From positions 9,667,078 to 9,731,077 of the forward strand of contig JACBWW010000012.1 of NCBI GenBank assembly GCA_020086605.1: a DNA stretch of 64,000 bases, in the 5' to 3' direction. Of this stretch, positions 1-15,000 are shown one piece after another; position 1 is the first letter of the stretch; every line of letters starts with the position of its first letter. Below the pieces are notes generated by a model, which searched no databases, was not told the DNA's origin, and worked only from the letters and a program-made list of their open reading frames with translations. Position numbers and translations under genes: made by a program. This stretch comes from Lanius collurio (taxonomy: Eukaryota; Chordata; Aves; Passeriformes; Laniidae).

Positions 1-1704
1 GTAGCAGGTTTTTACATTCAGAAAATCAGGATGAGATTAGGAGAATCAATGCAAGGGCAGCAAACTGTGAAATCACTATTACAAAGGACTAATTCTGTAA
101 AAGAATAGAGCAAACCATCTTAGAACATTTCCTCTTGAGAATGCTCTGCTCCTCAGTTTTGCAAGTGGAGTAATCTTTCAATCACATTGTAACATTTTAC
201 ACTGAGGGCGTAAACCATCAGGCTGTATGCTGTAGTTAATGATAAAGTGCTGAGCCCTTTTTCCTAAAATCTTGTAATTACTTTACACTATGTTTTGTAT
301 TTTAATGTTTCTAAGCACAGAGATAATGGTTGTTTGAAAAAATGTTGTTATAACAGTATACGGCATAACTGCCAGTCATATATGTCTTTGTGATATCTAT
401 GCCATCCACTTAAACTTATAAACCTCTTTACTAATTCATCTCCATCAGAGATATACCTCTGTCAAATAGACATAGTTGTATTAGATCACAGTTAAAACAC
501 CAGACCACAAAAAAATGCATCCTGTGCTTGTCTCAGTGTAGAATTTCAGTTTTACATGGTTTGTTCTATAGCATCATTCGTAGGGAGGCCTGCAAGTCCA
601 GTTTTCCCTCCCAAGGGCCTAGAACTGAAAATGCTTGCATCTGGATCAGTGACAGGTCTGAGATTTGCTGCCTTGTGAACCATCAGAGATAGACACTGCA
701 GCTTGCTGTCATTCAAAATCATGACTCACTGTTGCCCAACAAGATAAAGTTTTGGTTTCAAAGTCCCTATATTTAGGAAATGTGAGTCTTAGTATACCTG
801 ATTTTTTGCCTATGGAATCTAGAAAGCTTTAAAACTTGCTAATTGTTGTTCCCCTCCATCTGAGGCTTTCATGATTATCTCTTACTATAGTAATAGTGCT
901 TTAAGTGAGAATTTAAGGAGCATAAAGAGCCTAGCCTTTCTGTAAGGCACACAACTCTTCTGAATGCTGTCTTGTCCTTAGGTTTTGATCATATAAATTT
1001 TCCATTTCTGGTTATTTTTATCTTTTCTTATGCGTCACATCTTTGTTTTCTTCTGAATTTGGTATGCTTCTCATGTTAGATTGATAAAACTTCAGGATTT
1101 GAAGCAACTCAAAAGTCACAAGGTCAGGTGTAGGAAAGGGAAGAACTGCATGAATATTCTTAGTAGTTTAAAGGGAAAAGCCCATTCATTATAAAGTTGC
1201 TTGAATTAGGAGAGAAATAAAGCTCAGGGTGAGTGAGACTCCCCACACCGAATAGTCACTGTTATTCTAATTGGCATTAAATTACATACATGAAGTAGAA
1301 TTTAGTAAGAAGAGAGGACCAAGGCTCACTTCCATTCATTGCTTCCTCTTTCCCATACTGTGCTTCCTCTTTCCCACATTTGTATCAGCAGGAACTTTTA
1401 CTCAAGTTTCTTCAGACAGGAGACAAAAATGAACCAAATCCTTCTTCAGTGTGGGTGGAAAAAAAAGACATTTTCTTGCTCTTCCTTTGTAACTATTGCT
1501 TGTAACTATTGTGTACTTCCTTTGCCTTTTACATCGTTCATCCAAATCAGAACATTCAGTTTTGGACCTCTTAGTCTGTTCCATCAGTTAATATATTAAT
1601 TTTTTTTCTGGACTTCTAATTTTTGCTAAGAAAACAAAAATATGAAAAAAACAAATCTGATGATATACACTAAAGTGTGTTGCTTGATTGTCTCTCTCTT
1701 GCAG
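1..1704. other. AT-rich non-coding DNA, no gene seen
   Basis: Single-copy-looking sequence with stop codons in all frames at short spacing. The only local structure is a pair of imperfect short direct repeats: a 15-base C/T-rich word starting GCTTCCTC at 1341 and again at 1362 (period 21), and TTGTAACTATT repeated at about 1488-1512. The last 25 bases before 1705 are pyrimidine-rich and end in CAG, which is why the next entry is listed. Confidence 0.6.
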
Positions 1705-1813
1705 TTGGACAGTCCTTTGGAATATTAGTTATTTGCACAGCCCTCACAGTGGCAGACAAACCCTCTCTCCTGAAACAGACCTTGCTGAAGAGTCCTACAT
1801 CCCTCTGAACTGA
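1705..1813 (+). other. Candidate terminal coding exon, unidentified
   Basis: A pyrimidine-rich tract (1691-1701) ending in CAG at 1702-1704 makes a good 3' splice site. If translation enters in phase with one leftover base (T at 1705), 35 codons stay open from 1706 and end at TGA 1811-1813. The peptide begins WTVLWNISYLHSP and ends DLAEESYIPLN. An aromatic/aliphatic start followed by a polar, acidic end would suit the cytosolic tail after a last membrane helix, but I do not recognise the protein. An ATTAAA poly(A)-signal variant lies at 1949-1954. The evidence is a splice-site match plus a short open frame, which can occur by chance in 64 kb. No upstream partner exon is visible because the window starts 1.7 kb before it. 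Confidence 0.25.
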
Positions 1814-4800
1814 AAACTGTCTCTGTTGTCTGAGCGACACTATCATTCAAATTTCTCACCTAAGTCAAGTAAAGTCTTACTTGAATGACGGACATTATCA
1901 GTATTGTTTGCCTTATGCAGTGCAAACAGGTACATGGCATGAGAGAGAATTAAAATAATGTTCATAGATGACTATAAGCCTTTTATCCAACATATGCCCA
2001 GGACCTGATTCTGAACTATCAGTAATTTTGTAGAGGGTCCTTACCTGGACAAGAAATGCAGATGATGAGTTTTAAACGGAGCTGCTTAATCCATTCCCCA
2101 CTTACAGCTGAGCTATAAAGAGTGCCACTGTTGGTTCTCATGAACCTTAATAATTTGCTTAGATCTGCTTTTTAAAAGACCATTGTAAAATTATCTAGAT
2201 GGTTTTCAACCCTAAGTCTCATCTTCTGTCTTTTAAAAATCATTGTTTTATCTTTATAGTGACAGAGGTCTAGCAGGGAATGGGAACATTGTATCACTTT
2301 GCACAGTAATGGGGGAAAGGAAAAGGAATTGTCTATAATTTGTTTCTCCATCCAGACATGTCAAGCTAAGTTATGATGAGAGCGGTGCAGCAGTCATGAT
2401 CACCTACCGTTTTATAGCTGATGTGATTGTTTTTATGAAGCCTATAACATTTTTAACAGTGCTGTTGTGCTGATCATCGTTCTTGTCTCAGCAGAACAAT
2501 ATTACTACAGTCAAGTTAATTCAGCTTGCAAGCAGGATGTGCTGCTGACAGAGTGTGAGAAGAAATCTCACAGAGAGCTCTCTTTCCTTACTCAGATATG
2601 GTCAGGGGACAAGAGAGTGCAGGGACACTGATCAGTTGGTCAAACCCTTCAATGAATTATTCAAAGGTTTTTTCTTATCCTTTTGGCAAGGTGATGAACA
2701 GTTCTGCCACATTTCAGATAGATAGCAACCTGCCATTTAGCTTGACTCTTCAGCTTTTGTTATTCACACAGTGTCTAGGTGAAGGGCACAAGCATGGATA
2801 AAAATAAAGACTGCAAGTAAGAGTTTGGGCTTTTTTCCCCCATTGATCATTCTGAATTCTTCAGTGTGCTGCTTTGCAGAAGGTCGCACAGGAGTCAGCC
2901 TAGTGCTGTCTATTGCTGCCCTCTACCCCAGCAGAAGGAAAAGGTAGGTGAGTGGCAAAGAGGGGACAGACAATACATCTCCCATTCTTCCAGCTCCTTA
3001 GCACACGGCCTTTCTGCTTGCATCCTACTGGCCCTCATTTAACTGCTTTCTTGATTACTCCTAATTCTCATCTGAATTGCAGGAGAACATGACTCATAAA
3101 GAAACGAGTAACATCTTCCTAGCATGTGGTGAGGTCAAGTGCTATACTTGCCCCTCTGCTGTGTTGGTGGCCTTGCTGAAAAAACTTTCCTATCTTCTAC
3201 AGCTTCCTAGACAGCCCAGTGGTCTTTATCACTGTGATAAGAGGAAGATAAACGCAGCCTATTTCTCTGGTCCTCAGATATTGCTCATGTCATCTGACTC
3301 TATCCTTGCTTATTCCCTCTCGTTGGGAGGAAAGAGGTAAAAGTAGATTTGGCGAGGTGGGAATAGTTTTTGCTCAAAGTGACCTTGCAGTTTGGAATGC
3401 TAAAAATGTCAGTGTGGGAACACTCCATTTATTATGCCTAATGTTGTTCATGCTCTGCCTGTTTTGAGAAGTAGAATTCCTGTGTAGGGATAACACACTC
3501 TCACAGACGTGCTTGAGGTCATAAAAACACAACCTTGTGACAAACTGTGTGTGCAAAGCCCTTTGATGTTTTGGAGAAGGCATTGGACCCTGGCCCTGCT
3601 GTCCACTAGGAGAGCTGAGCCTAACAGAGCTTGGTGTCCCTGTGTGTCTTTGCTGCCTGACATAGGTAGTGAGGTAATGACAAATCTGTTTGCATTTCAG
3701 CTCTGGTTTGGTGGTCACCCTGGTTACCTTTTTCCTTTTGGTTTACACACCTCCCATTTACTTTGATGATACCTTAGAACTTTTGGTTCAAAGTCAATTT
3801 AGACTGGTTAAAAAAGGTTCTTATTTTCCCTACTCCTTTTGCTGCAGTATGACCTCCACCATTTTTGCTTACCACCATCTGCCTGCTGCTGACTTAAACA
3901 GAAGTCCATTGTATGCTTTGACAGTTGTCCTGGTGTTTTGGTCCCAGGAGACATTTTAAAATCCTTTAAAAAAGAAAAAAAATCTGAGTGTTAGTTAGTC
4001 AAATAAAGGATATTAATTCTAAAAGAATGGAAAAAAATAGACAAGCCATATGAACCTTGACATAGATGGAATTCTATGTTCTGGAGGAAGGTGAAGAGAA
4101 AGCTACTGTGTTTTTTTCTTGTCCTTCACCTTTTGGGAATTATTACTGGGAAAAATTGCCACTTTCTGAAATTCATCTGAGTTTAGTTTTTGCTGCTTCT
4201 GCTCTCTTTACTGTAACAGTTTTTTTTTGGAAATGGGTATTTAAACAACTTGAGAACTCTGGACTACAAATAAAAACACTAGATTTTGAGAATATATGGA
4301 AAACTATTTAGCAAAACAGCCAGAGTCCAGAACTGGTAATGCCTGTGGATTTTACTGGGCATTGCAAATAATTCCTGAAGGCAAAAGTGTTGATGTAAGT
4401 ATTTCTTAGTCTAGGCTAACACAGAAGGCAGAAGAAATCTAAGACATTGACTCAAAGTCTGGTGATTTGTTGATCTGAAATGGGATTTCAACTAGCTGCA
4501 CATGCAGGAAGTTGAAAGTTTATTGGGGACAGAGTGTTGTAATCTTTTTCCCTATGTGAGGATTATGCTGTTGACAAGAACAGAAAATTATCTGGTCCTT
4601 GAGTGGAAATTAAGGTATAAAAATGTTTGCACTGATCTTGATTTTTAAACATTTTCATGTGTAGAAATGCCTATGAGCATTCCTGGACACATCCTTTAAT
4701 AGAGTTTAAAAACCAACAATGAGTAACTGGCACCATAAGATACTAGGCTGAACTCTTCTGCTTACACTGAGTGAGATCCAAATAGCTAATGGACACTGTG

Positions 4801-5904
4801 GAAAGAATGAGGAGACTTCTGGGTTTGGCTGGTACTTTCCTCCTTTTACCAAAATAAGCTCTGACATCTAGGCATGATCTTGAACAACAACTGCTGCATG
4901 ACTGCACTACCAGTTTCTAAGTAATTTATTTTAAAGTGTCCTAGGATAATTGGAGTATGAAAGGTGTCATAGAAAAGCAGATTTTGTTTCATTCTGTTTG
5001 ACACTGTTTTTGAGCTTACTATGCCATAATGGTACCCAGAGATTTTAAAGTTTACTGATAGTCTTCTGTATTTGCATGTGTTTTTGCAAAAAACCACCCC
5101 ATGGTATAGCTGGGAAGACTGAAAATAAATGAAATAACAATCTCTAATCAACAGGTTCTTTCTATTCATTTCTAAGACTCAACATTTCCTAGTTAGCATC
5201 CCATTAGCTCTCATTAAAGCATAATGGTCTGCCTGAACTTGAAGACTGTATGTGCATTTATATAATGTGTTCCCCTATAAGGTTATCGCTTAATGATTTA
5301 ATGAACAGCAGCCATATTGGAGATAAAATTTCTGCATTCCATTATCTGAGAGCTTTACTTACATTTTCCATATACACAGTTGTGTTCTGGAATATACTTT
5401 AAATGTGCCTACATAAAATACTTGTAGATATGTGTTGCACATGTATGGACCTAGCTGTTGGACACACAAGAAATATGCCATGGACTTAGTGTATTAATGG
5501 CACTAGAGATCTCACCCTCACACTTTTATTTTGCTGAGCCATGGGGAGCCTGAAGCTGTGGATTTGACATTCAGGCACATGGTTCTAGGAAACTGTTCAG
5601 CCCTGTCACCTCTGGTTGGTTTTGCTGGGAATCCATATCAGGAACATCTGGCCCTTAATTGGCTTTGATGTGGATTTCCCCAAGCTTTCAATAGATGGCG
5701 TTGGAAAGACCATTGTTCACTTTATTAAAAGAAGCTGGTCGAAACAAAGAATTATGTCTGCCACAGACTGAGAATGAAGAGAGAATGAAGAAAAATTGTA
5801 TCCAGCCTGTGAGCCAGATAAGTAAGTGTTTTAGCATGGAGGGTCTGGCATGTCAAGGTTTGCAGAGTCAGAGGTGAGCACGGATACTGGCTTCTAGCCC
5901 AATG
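1814..5904. other. AT-rich non-coding DNA, no supported gene
   Basis: Open frames here are at most 114 codons, carry no recognisable domain and overlap each other on both strands. A minus-strand CAG|GTAAGG donor lies at 2042-2047, but no good acceptor or protein match supports an exon. AATAAA occurs at about 2803. Nothing resembling a mobile element was recognised. Confidence 0.55.
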
Positions 5905-6000
5905 GAGCAATGGCTGCCTCTGTGACCACAGGCAGCTGGTTAAATCTCCCTGTTTCTTGCCTGGTCCAACAGGAAAACTGGATGAAAGATGAGACCTGGT
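5905..6000 (+). repeat. Possible MIR SINE relic
   Basis: The stretch runs CTGTGACC, then GGCAG, then TTAAATCTCCCTGTTTC, then a CAACAGGAAAACTGG-like end. It follows the order of the mammalian-wide/amniote MIR core (TGTGACC, GGCAA, CTTAACCTCTCTG, CTGTAAAATGG), recalled from memory. Divergence is high and the match is only about 90 bases, so it may be coincidental. Confidence 0.25.
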
Positions 6001-9000
6001 TAGATACCAAATACTCTTTCTGAATGGAATTTTCCAAGGAGAGGTAAAAGGAAACAACAGTGCTTTTACCAAAGGCCTCATGCACTCTTATCAAAATGTT
6101 CAAAAGTGATGTGTGAGGCTGTCAACCATATCTCTTAATTCATTAGTGTGCTGCCATTTGAAAATCTTCTATGATCTTGGAAGTGTGACGCTAGACAGCT
6201 TTTTTCTTAGTGCTGTGTTTCTCCTGTGAGTGTTGTCCACAGTTCAATATAGGGGAAGGGGCAGAATTTGTTTGTGAGTTTCATAAAACAGATTTTGTCT
6301 CTTTTTCTTTCTTTGTTTCTAAAGTGGATGACATGCTTGACATCCATAGAGGAAGAGATCTAGGCGATGCAAATATTGCTTTGTATAAGATTCTCTTTCT
6401 GATGACTGTGTGACAGAAAAGGAGAGCAGGAATGGGAAGATTCAGTGACACAATTGAGGTGGTAGAGTACAACTGCTCTCCCAAATGAGGGGAAAGTTTC
6501 TGTGGTAGAGAAACACTTTTTATGTGGCAATGTTATACTATCCCAGCAATTCCACGATTGAGTAGTAACATTTGTGCCTTGTCCGAGTACCTCTAATGTA
6601 CATGGCTACAAAAATGAACTCTTTGTGGGTCTGTGTCCAGAAGCAAATGGACCTGGTATGGGTGGCCTATTTTTTTTCATCATGTCTAGAATTTTTATTG
6701 CTTACAGGAGATTTTTGTAATATGTGAAAATCTAACAGGTGGATGGCAATTACTGGTTAGAAGGAGGTTGGAAATGGAAAATATTATATGAAACGTGTTC
6801 CAAAGGATGGGAAAGCAGGGATGGGAAAGCAGTGTTGCTTTTGTGCAGAAGGGGGTTCAATAATCACATAGGAGGTCATGATTTCACTGTTGTGAATTTT
6901 GTTTTAAATTCTTAATGGGCTTAGTTTCCTCCTCTTCCTTTTGGAGTCCTGACATGACAAAGCTTGACATGGAACAAAGTGGCAAAACCAAGGCTGTGCA
7001 CTAGAGAATGATTGTTCCTAAAGGGAAGGATAAAAAAAAAAAAAAAAAAGAAGTGAAATAACCTCTTCCCATGCTTAAGCTAAAATCCCTCTAAAATTTG
7101 TGTGAATAAGGAAAGTTCTCCACTCTGGAAATACAAGGGGAAATTCTGAGGATTTGTAGCAAATAGTTTAGAAAAGTCACTGGAAGTCCTCTCCTGACAA
7201 AAAGCTTTCCTTTATTTCTGAAAGTGGATCATAATTCCTGATGCAGATCTTTCACAACACAGTTGAAAAAATGTGGGGTTTGGTAGGTTATTTTGGTTTT
7301 GATTTTTTTAAAAGTTTTCTTTTTATTTCTCCCAATTTATTCTTACTTACAAGGTGGTTTGCTTTGGTTTTTTTTGGCAATACTCACTTCAGGGAAATGC
7401 AATTTCCAAACAGAAATTCACTATGTTTTCCATGCTTCCTATCTTTCCTTACTTGCCTCCCAGGACTTTGCTTTGGTGTCTCAGCTGGCTATCTTTTCAC
7501 ATTGTTGGATTCTGGGAAGAGCAAGCATCAATACCTGACATGTGATATCTAGTCATTATAAGCATTCTGCCTTTGTAGTATAAATGATATATAATGAATC
7601 ATATGCTGTTTTATTTAAACAACAGTAACAAGATATTCTGAGTATCCCACTCTAAAGCAATCTAAATTTCTACTGAAACACAGCTTCCACTTTTTTCATC
7701 ACGGAAGCTTTTGTTAAGTTGCTTCATGATGATTCAAGTATCACAGTCTCCCACCATCCTGCAGGCAAACATGACAATTTCTTCTACAGCCACTTTTAAA
7801 TTCTGGGCAGCAGATCTGCCATCTGCAGTCCATCTGCTGGGTCTAATACCTAAGACACAGACTTCAACCATGAACAGCTAACCCCCACAAATTGTCAGTA
7901 ATGAAGAGTCCATCATAATCACTTAACATGTCAAACACCTGTGTGAGCAAGACAATGAAGGAATGACTTTTGCAGGAGAATAGATATAGGATTAGATGGA
8001 GCGTTACTTGGGGCCTGGATGGGAATATTTGTTTACAATGAAAAGGGCAGTCACTGTGGCACATCTTGCAGCAAATAATCAACCCTGCAAGTCATAGAGA
8101 AGCACACATCCCATTTGACAGCAGTTTCCCAAAAGAACTAAGGGTGATTCTTAAAATCTGGAAGGTTTTTTATGGGCTTGTCCCCGACCATGCCACAAAT
8201 ATGTGCAGATTCCCACAAAAGTCCTACTTTGATGAATGGCCCCAGTTATTTACCGCCTGAACTGGAGGGATGGTGCAGCACAGCTGCTGCACTCTCTGTC
8301 CCTGATAACCAGGATACACTTAAAGCATTGTGGGATTTTTTAAAGTAACCTGCCATGTCTGCTGTGCATATTTTCCTTATGCTTGAGCTACTTGAGAGGG
8401 CACATGGTCACAACACCTCATTGGTCTACCAGAGACGACTCCATAATTTTCAGGATGCTGCAAAGGGAGGGAATGAGCTGAGATTACAGGGTAATTAAAA
8501 GGTCACAGCAAATGTCTTTGCTATAAATCCCAAGGACCAGTGTTAAGAGTTGCTGTACCTCCTATTTCTGTCACAGAACTGGAATCCTGTGTTAATAAAC
8601 CTAGAAGAATGTCTGTTTAAGACCCTGTCACATGCCATAGAGTGTGTTTCCATGGAGTACTACTTCTCATAGGCCATAGCAAAGTGTGTCCACAGCCTGT
8701 GGTAGTTCCTGCAACAGTGCCAGGTACAATGTTACTACAGATACATTGCTGGAAGGTTTAATGAAAAATACCTTGAGGATGGTGCAGAAAGAAGAAGAAA
8801 TTAATTGGCATTAAAAAAATGAAAATAGCAGGCAAAATAGTACTGTTTACTTTGTGGAAGGAAGTTAATATACACAGAAAGGGGGAATGAGAATTTGGAT
8901 GTTAGCAGATTGTAGCTTTTGCCCTGGGGATGAGGTTGTGAGCCTGATGCAGAAAGTGATGGGAAGTCACAGAAGAGTGATAACAAGAAGAATGACCTAC

Positions 9001-12000
9001 CATGAACTTCTGGCTTAGGAAGTGAGACAAAAATGGAGCTTCTTGAAAAAATAGAATGTGCTATGCCCTTGGGAAAAGATCAAAATATTTAGCAGTTAAA
9101 GCAGTAATATTACAGAGTTGACATCAAGAAAAGAAGCACTTTCCCTACCCTTCCCGTGTTATGGCTTTTCCTTTTACTTGTTGTGGATTTTTTTTGTTCC
9201 AGGTTTGTACATTTAAATTGAAAAAGATGCACACACACGCATCATATTTATTGCATTAAAATATATGTATAAAACAGCATATATTATACACACACATACA
9301 AACCTAAATTTTCCAATAGACTAGAAGGTATCTGCATTTGCTGAGAAAAAAATTATATTCTGGTCACTTTCAAAGAGGAGAGGGGTATATAATTGGACAT
9401 AAAGTCAATGGCAGTGAAGAGATACTAAAGCCATCCATGCATCTAATTCTGAACAGACCTGATGGACATATAGTCCTTGTAGGATAGCAGAAGCCATTGT
9501 TCCATGCAGGAGTTCAGTAGGACATCAAGTATGGTTCCTTAAGCAGCACGCTGTGGATTCAGCAACACCTTGCTAAAACCAAGATGTTTTGGATGGATTT
9601 TTTTTTTTTTTATTATTAAGGTTTCCAAACAGATTTGGAAACTTAAAGAAATTCTCAGCTGAAAGAGATCTATTAATCTGGGAAAACTGGAAATTTAAAG
9701 AATGCTTTCATTTTTTTTTCTCCATCTCTGCAAGGTTATTGTTGAAAACGAGCTGATTTCAACTGGATATCAGTTTTGAAAAGAGTCACCAGCTGTGTAG
9801 CATTTTAGCAGCAGTGGAGATGAGACACCAGTGTCAAGATTATATATCTATATATGCCTATATTAATATTATTCACAACACATTTGTTGTCAGCTTGTTT
9901 TCACCTGCAGACCTTTAAGTATTTTTTTGAAGCAGTTGCCAACCCTTACAAAGAGAATTCAATCCCAGTGACAGCAATTTTCCTTTTCTTTGTTGTCTTT
10001 CACTAACTCTGTAAAAGAGGACAGAGGTCCTCAGTCTCTGGTTTATGCACTGAGAGTGACTGATCTAACATAGCATGAATCAGATTTGTGTAGTGTGTCC
10101 CAAGCATTTCTTTTATTACCCTTTTCTAATGACCACAGATCAGACTTCAGCCTTGTGATGTGTGACAGTAGTCAAATTTCTGAATTTTTACACAAAACTG
10201 ATAAATTGAATTACACAAATTGATGGGGGTTGCACTGCATATCTTTGGGGTAGCCAAAGGTGATGAAAGTAGAATAAAAAAGTTCTACTCTTAGCCTCTA
10301 GCTTCAACTTAGGATATTTGTGTGTACTTAGCAAAGTTGATTTACCTAATGGTATTAGGATGGGTTAGTCAATATAGTTGTCATCCCATATCCGGTAGTA
10401 TCATTGCAGTTATGAGCCTGTCACTGCTTTTGTTGTTAGCCTCCCATCTAAAGGTTTTATATGTGTATAAAAGATGTGGTTTGGATAGGAAATTGGCAGT
10501 CAAAGATGGATGTTCTCTTTTTAAGGGCCTGCTCATGTTTCTGGACCTTTTGCTTCTGCTCACTAGTGACCTTGATTTTTTTTTTTTTTTTTCAGATTGT
10601 TAGGCTGTGCTAGTTCTGAGTACATACAGTGTGTCTTGTCACTTGTTGATAACAGCAAGTTGGCTACCAATTCCAATTATCTAGTCTCTGGAAAATAAAA
10701 ATCTATGGTCTTCTAATTTTGTTGAGTGCATATGAATGACACTAACATTATATACAGGAAGATTTATTTTTCTGTCTAACCTCTGTTATTCTGTTTTGTC
10801 TACTTTTACTTCCAGAGGACCTCAAAATCAAAGTATAATTGTCAAATTTTGCATGGGATTGAAGGAAAACAATATATCCTTCAGTAGTACTTAAGCAAGT
10901 TGACTGAATTTCAGGTTCATTAAATAATGTGCACAGATGCCTGTCCAGGGTGCTCCACTGGCAAGTCTTTACCAAGCTGAGCTGAACTAAAACCAATAAT
11001 GCAGCAATTTAAAGAGGAATTGTTCCTACAAAAGCCAGGAGCATTCATTCTCCTTAAAGTTTTTAAGGTAGAGTTTAAAAACAGAGTCTTCAGAAATCAT
11101 AAAAAAATGTGTCTTTAACTTCAATAAGCCATTAATCAGAATTTGTTGTGTTGGTGTCTTTTTTTTAGTTAGTGCCTTTATTTTATGGGTGACTTTTTGT
11201 TCAGAGTGGAGGTTTTTACTCTTTTGGCTTTTGACATACTTTTTAAAGCTAATTCAAGAGTAACTCCTCCCTCCCTTTTCTGCTTTCAGACATTCTCTAA
11301 AGAAAGTGTCTGTAACATGATTACAGTATGAACTTGCAGTCCAGGTTTATTAAACCTCTGAAAGAATGTACCAGATTATAGGGATAAAGGTCTGAGTCTT
11401 TGCAGCTGGAATGTATGGATTGTTTTGGTTTTTTTAATTTAAGGTTTTTTTTTTTTTTCTTTTTTTTTCTTTTTTTTTTTTTGTACTTTGGGAATAAGTG
11501 AAGGAAAGTAAGTACAGGAAATTTTAAAGAGTAAACTGTATATAAATGGTTGGGACTGAAGAAGAGTGAAGCATACTTAACAAATTTGGACTCCTTTTTA
11601 TGGCTGGAGCTTGGAACTTATGGGTAAGGTAATTCACAGTACTTGATTTTGATCAAGTTTTCTCTAAAAAACAGCAATATTTATGGAAATTTTTCAAGTG
11701 TGAAAGACACACACAAAAATAATCCCTTTTTTGTAGAATAGGTAGCTTGTCAAACAGTCTTCTGGGTTACCTTTCTTTTCCTGAAGGCACTAGCAGGATG
11801 CTATAGAGTAGTTTTTTGTTTTGTTGTTGTCCTCTATTTATCTCTTGCACTATTCTTGACATAAATTCTGTAATATTTCCTGGGGTTGAACAATGCTCAG
11901 ACACAGGACAAGAGAAAATGGAACTTCCTAAACTACCAATCAAGATGAACAGAAAAAATCCCCAGCTCCTGCAGTACTCTCAACACAAAGAGAAGTCAAG

Positions 12001-15000
12001 GTAGTAAAGCTTTGTCATTCAGATCTCCATCCTGAAGAGTGGGAAGGAAATAGAGCATTGCTACTCACAAAATTAGTTACCACCTTTTCTTGTCAGCAAA
12101 GCAGTTACTAATGCTAATATTTAATCTACCAACAGTGGTTATGCAAGTTAATCCCCCAGAGAAGCAGACAAGGACCTACAGTTGCTGTTTTAGGCTTTCT
12201 GCTGCAAGCATTATGTTAGTCACAACTGATTTTGAAGATTTTGATGGCAGATTGTGAAATGTAAAGAATTTTATAGGAAAGAGAAGGCCTTATCTACATA
12301 GGAACCTGGCACTGAATTCACTAAATCAGCTCTCCTGGCTACAACATACCAGAAAACAGGACATCAGCCTTACTTTCTGTCATGAGATAATTGAACCCCA
12401 TTTCCCAGCAAGCTCAGAGATGTATGAAGGAAAGATGATAATCAGTGTTTCATCTAGGATAGAAACATATTGAATTTTCTACCTTTCCAAGCTTTATGTG
12501 TCTGAGTATGTGTATGATGTGATCTCTGAGTCAATTTGTTTACCTCACAGCACTGCTCCCACAACATCTGGTACATTGAATACAGAGATCCCTTTATGCC
12601 AATGGACTGTACACTAGGACATAAGTATTAACCATACTAGTAAAATGTATTTTTCACTCCTGTTCTCAGTAATGCAGTTAAATTAAAAAAAGACAGCCTT
12701 AAGTGACATATCTTTACTAATTTACTGCTGTTCTACTTTGTATTCATAAGTCTTCTGCAATTGCACCTGCTCTGATGCAATATTGTGTCAAGAAAGCAAT
12801 ATTAACTAACTGCTTCTTCTCTCTGCATATTAAGTAGAGTTAAAAGAGCAATACCATGGTAATGAAATAAGGAATTCCCTATTCTGAGAACTGGCAGTGT
12901 ATTTATAAGCTAGCAGCAGAAATAACTGTATCTGAAAATACAATGCTTATCTATTATAAGTCCAGTGCTCTGTTTGTGCTACAAGATTTGGTAGATATAA
13001 AACTCTGAAGCTTCAGTGGATTCAAATAAAACATGTCAGTTTTAGGCCAGTGATAGCATAGACCCATGCATAAAATATGCATTATTTTTAAGTCAATAAT
13101 AAAAATCCCTTCCACTTTGTAGAGGACTATTGAAGGTATTAAGGAAACTCAAGGCTTGGTGGAGTCTGTCATCAGGCCCATTTGTCTTTGTTAGCCACTT
13201 TTCACTAGCTACGCAAGGGCCTTTCCTCAGCTTTATCATGCTTTCAGCTGTAAGATACATTACTTGGATTGAGTTGCAACAAAGTTGTCAAACCAGAGGA
13301 GATGCTAAAATTTGTTCTGTTTCAAGCACAGAGACATCTTCAACTGTGCTCTGTGATTCCAAAGCCTGGCAGTTTTACATGCTTCATATGCTATCCTGTT
13401 ATACCTGAACTGAAGAGCAAACAAACAGGAACTGGACTAGAAAACCATGGTGTCCCTTCCTCTGTTTTGTTGTCTTTTGCCTTTTGACCTTAATTCCCAA
13501 AATGAAATTGATTGTCAGAAAGGAAAAATAAATCTGTTTTCTCTGATGGGCGTCTCACGTATTTAAAATTGTGTTTCCAAGGAAGACTGTTTTGCTGCTT
13601 GTTTGAATATAACTTGTGTCAAGAACTAATTTTTGGCATGTGTAGGATACTCATTTAAAGGACAGACCAGTTCATAATGTACACTTATTTATGGCTATTT
13701 TATTATTTCTTCAGTGAGATAACACAGACAAAAAAACCCCAAACCTTTGGGGAAAGCAACTCTTCCAAAGCCTAGAAGAATCTGAAATATCTTTCCTATT
13801 TATTTGAACCAGATTGTTAAATCCAAACTTCCAAGACAGTGGTATCATCTATTGCTTAAAAGAAACTTCTTATCCTTTGAACTTTATGACCTCCAGAAGG
13901 CACCTAACTCTTGACCAGCAGAATCTCATCTTCTCTTTTTTTTATTTCCAGACACCACAAAGAATGTCTCACACTGTTTCAGCCTCTGGTTTTCTCTCTT
14001 ATACTAGTAGAGTGAACCTGTTTTAATATGGCTATAAGAATGGCAAAAGTTTATTTCAAATAGGTAACTTCTATTTTCTTATGCAGAATCAGTTTCTTGA
14101 TGACTTCTTTTTAACACTGATTTTAATTTTTAGGCAAATAATCTCTCAAAAGTAAATGAGTTTCAATTCCAGACTTTTAAATAAAGTGCTAAGTACATTC
14201 TTCTGAATAGTTTTCCCCAAGGCTTTTTTCTGTACTTGCAATCTCACTTTATTTTCATTACAGAATATGAATATTTCTACTTCACCTGAAATGGAAAAAA
14301 CCAAAACTTCTTCTGATGCTATAAAATAAGTTGCCATCAATCTCATTAATTGTTTTATTCAAGCCCCTGAACTACAGATATTACTTCTATACTTCATTGT
14401 GTTACTATTGTGGTAGAATTACAACTGTTGGTGTCACTTTAAAACTATAGATTTAAATATAATTCCAATGGTGTTATTGAATAACAAATTATTTTTTTCT
14501 TTTTGTGAGGATCATTCAGACACCTGGAATTTTTGAAAACAATATTTTATACTTATCTAGAAATATTAATCCACAATTATCTTGAAGGAAATTTTAAGGT
14601 AAATCGTTGCCTCATGCACAATTTTGTACATAAATCAGGCAATAGGATTATAATGCTCATCATTCACTTTGGGAAGTAATTGGGAAACTTCAGTGATTTC
14701 CAAAGTATTGCATATGATTGGATCTCGTGTAGTAATGAAAAAAATGCTCTTCCATGGAGTTGTGAGAATTTTAATTAATTCAAATAGATGAGAATTTTTT
14801 TTCAGTACCACAATGTCCATAGCCTCATGCCCTAATAGCAGTTCAGCTCTGACCTGGTGATCAGTCCACATCAAAGCCCTTGATCCCAGCATGCCCAAGC
14901 TCTTGGAAGTTCTGAAGGACTTTGTTGCACACCCACCTTAAATAGCAACTCAGGGGAAGGATCCTGACTGTAGTGGCCTGGATTTCACATCTAACCAATG

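Noticed and set aside
7453..7510. Minus-strand exon between a good CTCTTCCCAG acceptor and a GTAAGG donor
   Set aside because: All three frames contain stops, so it cannot be an internal coding exon; no evidence for a non-coding one.
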